From Streptomyces sp. TRM68367 (GTDB lineage: Bacteria > Actinomycetota > Actinomycetes > Streptomycetales > Streptomycetaceae), in NCBI RefSeq assembly GCF_014495685.1, contig NZ_JACTVI010000005.1, positions 124,001 to 188,000 on the forward strand: a DNA stretch of 64,000 bases, written 5' to 3'. Of the stretch, positions 27,703-36,870 are shown piece after piece. Below the pieces are notes generated by a model, which was not told where the DNA came from, made no database searches, and worked only from the letters and a program-made list of their open reading frames with translations. Made by a program: the position numbers and the translations under genes. Within the stretch, counting starts at the first letter, position 1, and each line of letters opens with the position of its first letter.

Positions 27703-28577
27703 GCTGTCTCCAATTCTCGGGTGCACTCGCGCCTCGTCTTGGCGATCAGAGCAACTGAATCGTCGGGGCTCAGGGCGCGCCGACGCAGGTCGTCGAAGAT
27801 GCCGCCGTAGCGGTCGATGTCCGCCGGCGATTCCAGGAAGCTGTCGTTGGCCATCGAGTCGATGTAGACGATCTGGCCGTCGTCGGGGTCGGCGAAGGAC
27901 AGCACGACGAACGAGCCGGGCATCCCCGGATGCGCCCCCACATCCCAGGGGATGACGTGCAGGCTGACGTGCGGCAAGTCGACCGTCGCTTCGAGTCGTT
28001 GCAATTGCTCGGCCATGACGTGCGGGCCCCCGACCTGCCGGTGCAGCGCGGCCTCGTCCATGATCACGGTGAGTTCGAGCGGGTCTTTCTTGGTCAGGAC
28101 TTCTTGGCGGTCCATGCGCGCCTTGACGCGCTGTTCGAGGTCTTCGGGGGTGGCGTTGGGCAGGTGCCCCTTGATGACGGCGTGGGCGTATGGCTCGGTC
28201 TGGAGCAGGCCGGGGATATACAGGGCCTCCCAGTTACGGACGACCATTGCCTCCGCTTCGAACTGGATGTAGGCGTTGTACTCGTCGCGCAGCGCGTCGC
28301 GGTAGGGCCGCAGCCACCCCTGTGTATCGGCTCCCTCATGCAGTGCCATGACCCGCGAGCGCACGTCGGCGCCGACCCCGTAGAGGTCGAGCAGCGTGAG
28401 CAGGGTGCGCATCTGCGGCCGGCCTTCCGGCTTTTCGATGCGGTACAGCGTGGCCGGGCTGATCCGCGTCTGTGCGGTCACGTCGCCCTGACTCAGCCCG
28501 GCGGCTTTCCGCGCCCGTTTGAGTTCCGACGCGAGGCGGCGGAGGCGCACCGTTGGCGGCCTTGCGGTCACGCTCAC
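27699..28577 (-). CDS. XRE-family HTH regulator with DUF5753
   Basis: A 292-aa transcriptional regulator. Residues 10-70 form the helix-turn-helix (LKRARKAAGLSQGDVTAQTRISPATLYRIE). The remainder is DUF5753: LYIPGLLQTEPYAHAV, DRQEVLTKKDP and VIPWDVGAHPGMPGSFVVL. Partnered with DUF397 (ATGA overlap) it belongs to the BldB/WhiJ-like class of Streptomyces developmental and stress regulators. A perfect palindrome in its upstream region (28650-28670) is a likely operator. It probably controls itself and the divergent HATPase-DUF397 gene. Confidence 0.93.
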   Translation of the reverse strand: MSVTARPPTVRLRRLASELKRARKAAGLSQGDVTAQTRISPATLYRIEKPEGRPQMRTLLTLLDLYGVGADVRSRVMALHEGADTQGWLRPYRDALRDEYNAYIQFEAEAMVVRNWEALYIPGLLQTEPYAHAVIKGHLPNATPEDLEQRVKARMDRQEVLTKKDPLELTVIMDEAALHRQVGGPHVMAEQLQRLEATVDLPHVSLHVIPWDVGAHPGMPGSFVVLSFADPDDGQIVYIDSMANDSFLESPADIDRYGGIFDDLRRRALSPDDSVALIAKTRRECTRELETA

Positions 28578-28980
28578 ATCCCTTCATCCCTGCATGAGCG
28601 GTCACGGCCGAGTGTCGCTCATCGGGGGCCTGATCACCAAGCCGATTCGCAAATGAAGGGACTTCATTTGAATAGCTTGCAGACGACAGTCCATCAGAGC
28701 CATGCTGGGGAACAGCGCAAGCCCAGCGTGACGGGGCCGACGCAGTGAGTTGAGCCTGCCCTGTAGAGGCTGGCGAGGCTTGCCGGGCGGCACCGTGGGG
28801 TTCTGCACTTCCGCCGTGGGCTTGTCGCAGCAGGAGGACCGCGCACCTTTGGGGCGTGGCCCTGATCGACTGGGAGGACCGACCCTTGACCCTCGTGACG
28901 TATGTCCTTGATCGTCTGCTGCCTGGCACCGGTCGCCGCAGACTCCCCGCCTGTTCGCGCTGCCGGGAGGTGATCGCGCC
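28578..28980. other. Divergent regulatory region, XRE / HATPase-DUF397
   Basis: A 403-bp gap without a supported gene. It contains the palindrome at 28650-28670 and must carry the XRE promoter (minus) and the HATPase gene promoter (plus). Confidence 0.6.
28650..28670. promoter_or_regulatory. Palindromic operator candidate for the XRE regulator
   Basis: A perfect 9-bp inverted repeat, CAAATGAAG and CTTCATTTG, with a GGA spacer, 73 bp upstream of the XRE GTG start in a locally AT-rich patch. Confidence 0.7.
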
Positions 28981-29592
28981 GTGGATGTGACGACGTACTG
29001 GTTCAGGCACTCGGCGGAGCCCTTGGCGGCGACGCGGGGGCGGCAGTTCGTGTCTCGCTGCCTCGACGACTTCGGCCTTGGCCACTTGCGCGCGGACGCC
29101 GAGGTGATCGCCTCGGAGCTGCTGACCAACTCCGTGAAGGCGACGGGCACCGAGGACCCCAAGCCCTCGGCATTGATGCGGGAAACACTGCCGCTCGTCG
29201 CGGTGCGGGTGCGTGTAGCGGGGCCGGTGGCGCTCGTTGAGGTCTGGGACACCAGCACGGACCTGCCCAAGCCAGGGATGCCGGAGGACGACGCCCAGAC
29301 CGGTCGTGGGCTACCGCTGGTGGTCGCAGCACTGAGTCAGCGCTGGGATGCCTACCTTCACCCGTCGGGCGGCAAGATCGTCTCCGCGCAACTCGCCATC
29401 GTCACGCCGCCGGTCACGCGGTCAGCTCAGGAACCAAGTTCCGGGTCACACTCGATGGCGGCAGAGCTAGCCACCCCCCACACCGCCATCTACGTACGGG
29501 ACTCCAGGGAGCGCAGCGGCCCGCATCTCGCGTTCACGCGTGGAACGTGGGCCGGGTTCGTCGCCGTGGCCGGGCGGAGCCGGTACAACTGA
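28981..29592 (+). CDS. HATPase-type regulator fused to a DUF397-like tail
   Basis: A 203-aa protein. Residues 1-135 are a GHKL/HATPase domain of the anti-sigma or RsbW-like class: N-box VIASELLTNSVKA, the G1-like VEVWDTST, GRGLPLVVAAL and GGKIVSAQ. The C-terminal 40 residues read AIYVRDSRERSGPHLAFTRG TWAGFVAV, closely matching the second half of DUF397. Fusion of these two partners, which usually occur as separate neighbours of XRE regulators, is unusual and suggests they act together. GTG start at 28981 is supported by GGGAGG upstream. Divergent to the XRE/DUF397 pair, ending 23 bp before the convergent methylase stop. Confidence 0.82.
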   Translation: MDVTTYWFRHSAEPLAATRGRQFVSRCLDDFGLGHLRADAEVIASELLTNSVKATGTEDPKPSALMRETLPLVAVRVRVAGPVALVEVWDTSTDLPKPGMPEDDAQTGRGLPLVVAALSQRWDAYLHPSGGKIVSAQLAIVTPPVTRSAQEPSSGSHSMAAELATPHTAIYVRDSRERSGPHLAFTRGTWAGFVAVAGRSRYN

Positions 29593-29615
29593 CCGTCCGC
29601 CCGCGACTTCCCAGT

Positions 29616-32600
29616 TCAGCCCTCGTGACGGGGGCCCTTGCCCGGCGGCGGGTCCAGCACGGTCTGGTACACGCGGCCGGTCTCGCGGGCCTCCGCCATG
29701 CGGTCGTAGATGTCGAGGATGAGGTCCTTGGTGCGGTAGGTGCCGCACAGGGTCTCCTCCCTCTTCTTGACTGTGGGGAACGTCTCCATCACGTAGTCCG
29801 CGTCATCACGGCTGAGCCCGTACGCATGGAACAGCGCGGCGTCCAACTCCGCGCGCAGCAGCTCACGGCGTTCCGCGTTCCAGCGGAACGGGGCTCCTTC
29901 GTCCCCATGGCTCCTGGCGAAGGACGCCATGTCCCTTGACGTGTAGGACAGTTCCAACACTCGGAGTGTGATCCACTCCGCCAGGTTCCTCCCATCCGCA
30001 GTGGTGAACGGCAGGTCGGCATTCGGCGCCGGAACAGGAAACTGCATCACGTAGCCGTAGGTCATGGACGTTCCGGCGACCTTCTGGCGTGCCACGTAAT
30101 CGAAGACGTACGACGCCAGAATCCCGCTCAACGCCGCAGCTCCGGCTTGGACGAACATCAGCGGGAACTTGTGGCCGACGCCGTACGCGGGAAGAGGCGT
30201 GCTGATCACAGTCCGCGTATCCGTAGACCGAGCGACGTCCCGCCACCCCATCAACCACCCGTTCCACCACTCCCGCTCAGCAAGCCGCGAAGCCACCCCC
30301 GGCCACATGATCGGGTTCAGCTTCTTGTCCCGCTTCCCGGAATCCACATCGAATTCCGGCACCCAGTACCGCGGCATCGGCGCAAACTCCGGATCATCAT
30401 GCTGTTCCGGCGTAACCCGTGGCAGCGTCCCCACATTCGCCTGCGCCTGCGTCTGCCCCTCATACGTCCCCAGCCGGTGGTCGAAGTGGTGCAGCATCTT
30501 CGCCTCGTACAGCGGCAGATAGCGCCGCCCGTCGGACGGGTGCGTGAAGATGTTGCCCTTGAGCTTCCAGCCCTCGCCCTCCAGCTCCGCCTTGCCGCGG
30601 AACAGATGCGAGTCGTTGGACATGTCGAACATGCGCATGAAGGTCAGGCCCCACGGGTCCGTGCCGCCCCTCCCCTCCGCGTCCGGCTCCCGCCTGAGCA
30701 CCGGGACTCGCCGGTAGATCCCCAGCGTGATCTCCGCGTCCCTGCGCGTACGGAACACCGGCAGCGTGCCCGTGTTGGGGTTGACCAGGAGGATCTCCTC
30801 GGGCGGCATCGCGAAGCGGCGCTCGTCGAGGTCCTCCATGTACCGGGTGCCGAACGCGAAGGACGCCGAACCCACCCGCTCGCCCCGGCCGGTGACGGTC
30901 AGCAGCGAGAACCGAACCCGGTGGTCCACGTCCCGGCTGAGGATGAACGCCTCGTTCTCGAAGTCCAGGAACGACACGAGCCGTGAGGTGCGCACCAGGT
31001 CGGAGAAGAACGGCGCGGTCGTCGCGTCGGTGGCGATGCCGGTCGGCAGGACAAGGCCGAAGCGCCCGGTGGGCGCGATGCCGAGCGAGGCGGCCTCGGC
31101 GAAGACCGTGTACGTGTTGACGTCGCCGCGCCCGGCGAGCGGGAAGCGGCCCGAGCCGCGCAGCAGGTGGCTGACGCCCTCGGAGAGGCGGCGCGCGGCG
31201 ATGAACTCGGCGTGCAGGGCCCGGTCGGCCTCCTCCTCGCTGGTGGCCAGCGCGGCGATCCGGCGCTCGCGGGCCGCTTTGTTCGCGGCGTTCGCGACCG
31301 ACGCGTCACGGGTGGCGAAGAACTCCTGCTCCTGGAGCTTGACCCGCTCCCACGGCGGATTCCCCAGCACACAGCTGAACCCGCCCCTCCACCCCGTCCG
31401 TTCATCCACTCCCGGCGCGCCCGGATCGGCCGGCACCCGGAACACCTCCGGGAACTCCAGGTGCCAGTGGAAGAAGCGGTACGCCTCGCGCAGCCGCGCC
31501 ACCTTCTCCACCGTGCCCGCCGGCAGGCTCGCGCCCCCGTCGGCGGAGTGCAGCGCGAGCAGGGAGTCCGTGGTGAGCGCGGGCGGGAAGGTCTCGTCCG
31601 TCCGCCTGGTTCCGTCGGTCCGCTCGGTCTTCTCCCAGACGAACGCCGCACACCACGCGTCGGCGAGCTCCAGGGCCCGCAGGTAGTCCTTGGACGTGGT
31701 GAGCTCGTGGTACGCGCTGGCCTGGCCCTGGACGTCCTCCAGCTCTTCCGACGGTGCGGTCGTGATGTCCGAAGTCGCGCTGCTGATCGCCGCGTTGGAG
31801 ATCTCCAGCGCGTGCTGCTCCGAGAACAGGGCGTCCTGGCTCGCGTGGTGTCGCAGCGCCGCCAGCCACCGCTCCCGCTCGCTCGCGTTGCGGGCCTTCA
31901 GATTTCTGACGGCCTTGGACTCGTCGCCCTCAAGGACCTTGAACGCCTCGTCGGGCAGACCGCCCGCGAGGAGCTTCGGTGTCGTGCCGAGCAGTCCGTT
32001 GCCGTGTTTGATGTGCGCGTCGAGGAACGTGAGCGGGCGGCCCGGCTTCATGGCCTCGATCCACAGGGAGACCTTGGCGAGTTCCACGGCCATCGGGTTG
32101 AGGTCGACGCCGTACACGCAGCGGGAGATGACCTCGCGCAGGGCGCTGCGTACGTCCTCGGCGCCCGGCTCCGGATCGTCGGTCTCGATCTCCGCGAGCC
32201 GGCGGGCGATACGGCGGGCCGCCGCGACCAGGAAGTGGCCGCTGCCGCAGGCCGGGTCACACACGGTCAGGGCGAGCAGCGCCGCCTTCCGTTCCCCCTT
32301 CGTCGTGCCCGAGCGGACGGCCCGCTCGATGACGGGGTCGAGGGCCGAGTCAAGGAGGCAGTCGATGAGCGGAGAGGGCGTGTAGTAGGAGCCGGAGGTC
32401 TTGCGGTCGTTGCCGTCCAGCTTCTTCAGGACGTAGGAGCCGTCGTCGTCCTGGCGGGGTTCGAGTTCGAGGAGCGACTCGTAGACCGAGCCGAGTTCGT
32501 CCGCGCCCAGGTGCCGGTAGTCGACCTTGCGGGGGCGGCCGAGCTTGGCGTCGAAGATGACGGCGAGGGCGCGCACCGCCTCGTACAGGGACTCGTTGGT

Positions 32601-33776
32601 GAGGGCGAGACCGTCCAGCCTCCCGTCCACAGGGGTGGGTTCGAAGAGGCCGCCGAGTGCGGGCAGGCCGAGTTCGGGACGCCCGCCGGGTTTGCCGAGG
32701 CCCTTGATGACGAGAGTGAGGGCCTCCCACTGGTCGCCGTGCGGGCTGCCGGAGCGGCGGGCGAGGCGGCGCAGGCGGTCCGTGGAGAAGTACTTCTCGT
32801 AACGGTCGCACGCGACGTCGTCGGCGTCCGGGTGGAGGAGCAGGCCGCGGTCCTCGGTGACGAAGAGGAAGAGCAGCCGGTAGACAAGCCGCAGCAGGGC
32901 GGGGTGGAGGTCGCGGACGGTGAGGGCGCGGGTGCGCAGGGCCTCGCGCAGCTCCGCGTTGTCGGGGTGGGCGATGAGCCCGCCGCCGATCACCGTGAGG
33001 GCCGTCTCGACGCCCTTGCGGAGCTCCTTGAGGGCGCGGGTGCCGGAGTCGATGGCCTCGGTGCGCCACTTCTCCAGCGGGCAGGACGCTGCGGGGTCGC
33101 CCTCGAAGCGGGTGCGGTGCAGCAGGCGCCACAGGAGGACGAAGTCGTCGGAGCGCTTGCCCTCGAAGATCGCCTGGAGGTCGAACTCGATGAACGCGGC
33201 GCCGGTCAGCGACGCGGACTCGCGCAGCAGCCGCAGCTGGCGGCCGTTGGACAGGACACCCCACAGGGCCTTGTCGCCGGAGCGGTTGAGGTACTCCTGG
33301 AGCATGGACTGCGGGGCCTGCGGCGCCACTTGAGGAGTGCGGGTGTCCAGCGGGACGTTCCAACCGGTGAGATGCACGGGCACATGCGCCCACGCGTGGC
33401 TGACCGGGAAGATCTTCGTCTCGTCGTGGGCGGGGAGGCCGGGCTCCGGCACTGCGGACAGCGCGCCGAATCCCAGCTGCTCGAACAGGGGCAGCAGCCA
33501 GCGTTCGGTGGTGAGCCCCACCGCGTGCACACCGGTGTCGTCGTCCGCTCCGTCGCGGGCGAGGGCGTCCTGGTAGGCGGCCCAGACGCCGCGCAGATAG
33601 CCCCAGGAGCGCTCGGCGGCGTCCCGTACGGACTCGCCCTTGGCGAACAGCCGGTAGTCGGCGGGTTTCGCGCCGGACTGCTCCTTGCCCTCCTTGATGC
33701 GCACGAGGAGGTCGTACGGCAGGAGTCCGCCGACGGTGGCGACGGTGTCGGTGACCAGGGTCCTCGCGGTGCTCAT
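29616..33776 (-). CDS. drmMI: DISARM-type adenine methylase (DrmMI-like)
   Basis: A 1386-aa Eco57I-type N6-adenine methyltransferase. An N-terminal region of about 580 residues of REase/adaptor type is followed by SAM motif I VCDPACGSGHFLVAA, YGVDLNPMAVELAKVSLW, and the catalytic NPPW in VLGNPPWERVK; the C-terminal half contains the target-recognition part. Length and order fit DrmMI of class 1 DISARM, which methylates host DNA so that the helicase complex can tell self from non-self; PglX-type methylases are related but occur with other partners. ATG 33776 overlaps the DrmD stop by 4 bp (ATGA). It is the last gene of the three-gene operon. Confidence 0.85.
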   Translation of the reverse strand: MSTARTLVTDTVATVGGLLPYDLLVRIKEGKEQSGAKPADYRLFAKGESVRDAAERSWGYLRGVWAAYQDALARDGADDDTGVHAVGLTTERWLLPLFEQLGFGALSAVPEPGLPAHDETKIFPVSHAWAHVPVHLTGWNVPLDTRTPQVAPQAPQSMLQEYLNRSGDKALWGVLSNGRQLRLLRESASLTGAAFIEFDLQAIFEGKRSDDFVLLWRLLHRTRFEGDPAASCPLEKWRTEAIDSGTRALKELRKGVETALTVIGGGLIAHPDNAELREALRTRALTVRDLHPALLRLVYRLLFLFVTEDRGLLLHPDADDVACDRYEKYFSTDRLRRLARRSGSPHGDQWEALTLVIKGLGKPGGRPELGLPALGGLFEPTPVDGRLDGLALTNESLYEAVRALAVIFDAKLGRPRKVDYRHLGADELGSVYESLLELEPRQDDDGSYVLKKLDGNDRKTSGSYYTPSPLIDCLLDSALDPVIERAVRSGTTKGERKAALLALTVCDPACGSGHFLVAAARRIARRLAEIETDDPEPGAEDVRSALREVISRCVYGVDLNPMAVELAKVSLWIEAMKPGRPLTFLDAHIKHGNGLLGTTPKLLAGGLPDEAFKVLEGDESKAVRNLKARNASERERWLAALRHHASQDALFSEQHALEISNAAISSATSDITTAPSEELEDVQGQASAYHELTTSKDYLRALELADAWCAAFVWEKTERTDGTRRTDETFPPALTTDSLLALHSADGGASLPAGTVEKVARLREAYRFFHWHLEFPEVFRVPADPGAPGVDERTGWRGGFSCVLGNPPWERVKLQEQEFFATRDASVANAANKAARERRIAALATSEEEADRALHAEFIAARRLSEGVSHLLRGSGRFPLAGRGDVNTYTVFAEAASLGIAPTGRFGLVLPTGIATDATTAPFFSDLVRTSRLVSFLDFENEAFILSRDVDHRVRFSLLTVTGRGERVGSASFAFGTRYMEDLDERRFAMPPEEILLVNPNTGTLPVFRTRRDAEITLGIYRRVPVLRREPDAEGRGGTDPWGLTFMRMFDMSNDSHLFRGKAELEGEGWKLKGNIFTHPSDGRRYLPLYEAKMLHHFDHRLGTYEGQTQAQANVGTLPRVTPEQHDDPEFAPMPRYWVPEFDVDSGKRDKKLNPIMWPGVASRLAEREWWNGWLMGWRDVARSTDTRTVISTPLPAYGVGHKFPLMFVQAGAAALSGILASYVFDYVARQKVAGTSMTYGYVMQFPVPAPNADLPFTTADGRNLAEWITLRVLELSYTSRDMASFARSHGDEGAPFRWNAERRELLRAELDAALFHAYGLSRDDADYVMETFPTVKKREETLCGTYRTKDLILDIYDRMAEARETGRVYQTVLDPPPGKGPRHEG

Positions 33777-36751
33777 GCGTCGGCTCCCAGCGGGATCGTG
33801 GCGGCCGGGCGGTAGAGGAAGACGCCGAGGACGTCCGGGTCGCCCTGCGGGGCGGCCTTCAGACCGGCGAGGCGGGCCCTGGCGGCGGTGCGGACCCGGT
33901 GGTGCGAAGCCTCCAGCTCCTTCGCGGCGGCCTTGGAACGCAGTCGCAGTTCGTCCATCAGGCCGGTGTCCAGGGCGGCGAGGATCGACGCGATGTGGTC
34001 GGTGGCGAAGCCTGGATCGGAGTTGCCGGTGGCGCGGGCCTCCAGGAGGGCCAGGGCCTCCTCGTCGGGCAGCCACTGGGGCGCCTCGGGTCTGCCGTGG
34101 AAGGCCACCACTCGCGCGTCCTCGGCGAGTTGGGTGCGTACGCCGCCGTCGCGGGTGGGCAGGCTCAGCTGGAAGCGGTGCCGGACGAGGAGCATCGTGG
34201 TGGGCCGTCGTACGGCACTCGTACGGATCACGCCGCAGCGGCGGGCCGGGCGCTGCCAGGCGGGGAACTTCTCGTCCAGGGCGGTGTCCAGGACGAAGCG
34301 GGCGGTCGCGGCCACCACCGGGTCGGTGCGGGTGAGCGCCACCTCGCCGCGCGGGGCGCTCGGCGCGTCGTGGAAGACGACCGGGCGCGGATGGCGGGGG
34401 CCGAGCGCTGCAGTCACGGCGTCGCGCAGGCCCTGCGGAAGGGCGTCGGTGTGTGCGGTGAACCCGCCCTGCTTGCGGTCGGCGGGGACCCCGCGCAGCG
34501 CGCCGAGCGCGCGGCGGGTGAACTCCCTGACCTCCTCGACGGTGCCGAGCGCGGCACGGATCTCGGCGACCTCGGCGGCCACGTCCTCCTTCTTGATCCG
34601 GTTCTGGGCGTAGAGGGACCGGGACGCCTTCTCACGCTCGGCGGAGGATTCCCAGGCGAGCTCCAACTGCTCGGCGGCGGGCAGCTGTTCGCGCTCGAAC
34701 AGCCCCTCCTGCTCGAAGGAAGGGGTCTCACCGCGCAGGATCAGCTGTTCGAAGACTGCCTGCATGGCGCTCTCCGCCTGCTGCGGCACGGGGACGGAGA
34801 TGCCGGTGGCGCGGCGGATGCGCTCGTGCTTGCGCAGCAGCACCTTCAGGACGATGTCGTCGACCGGGTTGTCCGCCCCGTACAGGGTGAGGGCCTTCAC
34901 GGTGTCGGTGCGCTGCCCGAAACGGTCGACCCGGCCTTCGCGCTGCTCGTGGCGGGTCGGATTCCAGGCCAGGTCGTAGTGGATGACGGCGTCGAAGGAC
35001 TCCTGGAGGTTGACACCCTCGGACAGGCAGTCGGTGGCCACCAGGACGCGCCGTTCGGGGGCCGGCTCGCCGTTCTCGTCCGTACCGCTGAGTTCGGCGA
35101 TCCGGTTCAGGCGCATGTCGGGCGAGAGCTCGCCGGTGACGGAGGCGACCGCCACCGGGTGCTCGGTGCCCCTCTTGTTGAGCGCCTTCTTCAGATGGTC
35201 GGCGACGTAGTCGGACGTGGCGATGTAGCGACAGAACACGATCGGCCGGTAGCCGGAGTCGAGGAGGTCGGTGACCGTCGCCACCAGCTTCTTCAGCTTG
35301 GTGTCGCGGGTGGGTCCGGCGAGCTTGCTCGCGGCCTCGGCCATGGCGACGAGGCGGGCCTTCTCGTCGTCGTCGATCGCGTCGCCGGCGTCCGTGGTGT
35401 CCGCTTCGGCGGCCGCGGACGTGGCGGTGGACGGCAGCAGGCTGCCCGGGACCTCGTCGGCGGAGTGCGCGCTGTCACTGTCGGCCGGGTCCGAGACGGT
35501 CGACTGCCCGGTGCGGTCCGCCTCGTCGGGGGTGTCCGCCTCCTGGACACCGGCCCTGGTGTTCAACGACCGTACGGCGGCGGCGGGCGAGGACGACAGA
35601 GTGCGCAGCAGCGCCAGCGTCGACCACCAGCGCTGCCTCTGCTGCAGTGCTCCGTCGGCGGAGCGCACCGTCTCACGGGCGTACGCGAGAACCTCGGCGA
35701 GCAGGGCGCGGTAGTCGCGGTGCAGGGTGTAGGAGACCTCGGCGCTGTCCCGGCTGGAGGGGAAGTGCGCGCCGTCCTGGAAGTCCTCACGGATGTCGGC
35801 GCGGCGGCGCTGCACGAAGAACTGGGCGAGCAGCTCACGGCCCGCGCGGGACTCGAAGCTCACGGTGGCGAGGCGGGCGTCAAGGAGCCCGAGCAACCTT
35901 CGGAAGGGCTCCTCCTTGCCACTGTGCGGGGTCGCGGTGACCAGGAGGAGGTGCCGGTCGGGGGCGTCGGCGAGCGCGCGCAGCAGTCCGTACCGCTGCT
36001 GCGAGGTGCGCGCCGAGATCTGCGCCGAGGTGTCCGCGACACAGGTGTGCGCCTCGTCGACGATCACCAGGTCGGGGCAGTTGCGCAGGAAGTCCTCACG
36101 GTGGCGGGGCGACTTGATGAAGTCCGTCGACACGACGTAGACGCCGTCCGGGCGGAACACCGACTGCCCGTACGGCGTCTCGCGCTCGAGCCGGCCGATC
36201 GTGGCGGGCAGCACCAGACGCGCGTCAATACCGAACTTGCCCCGCAGCTCGGCCCGCCACTGTTCGGCGAGCGCCGGGGAGCACAGCACGACCAGGCCGC
36301 GGGCGTCGCCCTGGGCGAGCAGTTCGGCCGCGATGAGACCGGCCTCGACGGTCTTGCCGATGCCCACGTCGTCGGCGATCAGCAGCCTTACCGTGTCCTG
36401 GCGCAGCGCCATCATCAGCGGCACCAGCTGGTACGGGCGCGGGTCCACGGCGATCGAGGCGAGGGATCGGAAGGGACCCGCCCCGGCCCGGAACCCGATC
36501 CGCAGGGCGGTGCGCAGCAGACCGGCGGTGTGCTGGTCGCCGAGGTCACCGGGCGTGGGCGGGGCGAACGTGGCGGGCACCACGGTCTCCAGGCCGGGCA
36601 GCACCCCCGCGATGTCGACGTCGGCGCCGCCGAGCGGGCGCAGCACGAGGAGGTCCTCGGTGGAGTCCGGCAGCACCACCCATTCACGGCCCCGGGCGTG
36701 GACGAGGGAGCCGACGGCGTACTTCGGGGCCGGCGCGGCGGCGGTGGTCAT
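33773..36751 (-). CDS. drmD: SNF2-type helicase (DrmD-like)
   Basis: A 992-aa SF2/SNF2-family ATPase. Motif I IADDVGIGKTVEAGLIAAEL (about residue 125), motif II VIVDEAHTC, motif III LVTATPHSG, and the C-terminal lobe VATDCLSEGVNLQ ... EGRVDRFGQ. The preceding N-terminal 90 residues contain a small beta domain (VGSLVHARGREWVVLP). A 60-residue acidic insertion (about 390-450, DTPDEADRTGQSTVSDP) separates the lobes. It matches DrmD, the ATPase marking class 1 DISARM. ATG 36751 has GGAAGG upstream; 119 bp separate it from the giant helicase gene, so an extra promoter is possible. Confidence 0.85.
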   Translation of the reverse strand: MTTAAAPAPKYAVGSLVHARGREWVVLPDSTEDLLVLRPLGGADVDIAGVLPGLETVVPATFAPPTPGDLGDQHTAGLLRTALRIGFRAGAGPFRSLASIAVDPRPYQLVPLMMALRQDTVRLLIADDVGIGKTVEAGLIAAELLAQGDARGLVVLCSPALAEQWRAELRGKFGIDARLVLPATIGRLERETPYGQSVFRPDGVYVVSTDFIKSPRHREDFLRNCPDLVIVDEAHTCVADTSAQISARTSQQRYGLLRALADAPDRHLLLVTATPHSGKEEPFRRLLGLLDARLATVSFESRAGRELLAQFFVQRRRADIREDFQDGAHFPSSRDSAEVSYTLHRDYRALLAEVLAYARETVRSADGALQQRQRWWSTLALLRTLSSSPAAAVRSLNTRAGVQEADTPDEADRTGQSTVSDPADSDSAHSADEVPGSLLPSTATSAAAEADTTDAGDAIDDDEKARLVAMAEAASKLAGPTRDTKLKKLVATVTDLLDSGYRPIVFCRYIATSDYVADHLKKALNKRGTEHPVAVASVTGELSPDMRLNRIAELSGTDENGEPAPERRVLVATDCLSEGVNLQESFDAVIHYDLAWNPTRHEQREGRVDRFGQRTDTVKALTLYGADNPVDDIVLKVLLRKHERIRRATGISVPVPQQAESAMQAVFEQLILRGETPSFEQEGLFEREQLPAAEQLELAWESSAEREKASRSLYAQNRIKKEDVAAEVAEIRAALGTVEEVREFTRRALGALRGVPADRKQGGFTAHTDALPQGLRDAVTAALGPRHPRPVVFHDAPSAPRGEVALTRTDPVVAATARFVLDTALDEKFPAWQRPARRCGVIRTSAVRRPTTMLLVRHRFQLSLPTRDGGVRTQLAEDARVVAFHGRPEAPQWLPDEEALALLEARATGNSDPGFATDHIASILAALDTGLMDELRLRSKAAAKELEASHHRVRTAARARLAGLKAAPQGDPDVLGVFLYRPAATIPLGADA

Positions 36752-36870
36752 ACGGGCCTTCCGGGTGGGTGCGGGCGGGCGGAGCTGACATACGTACGGA
36801 GTATGGAGGGGCGGCCGACGGTCGCTGAACCCGGCGGCCGACGCTCCTTGGCAAGGTGTCCGACCGCAGG

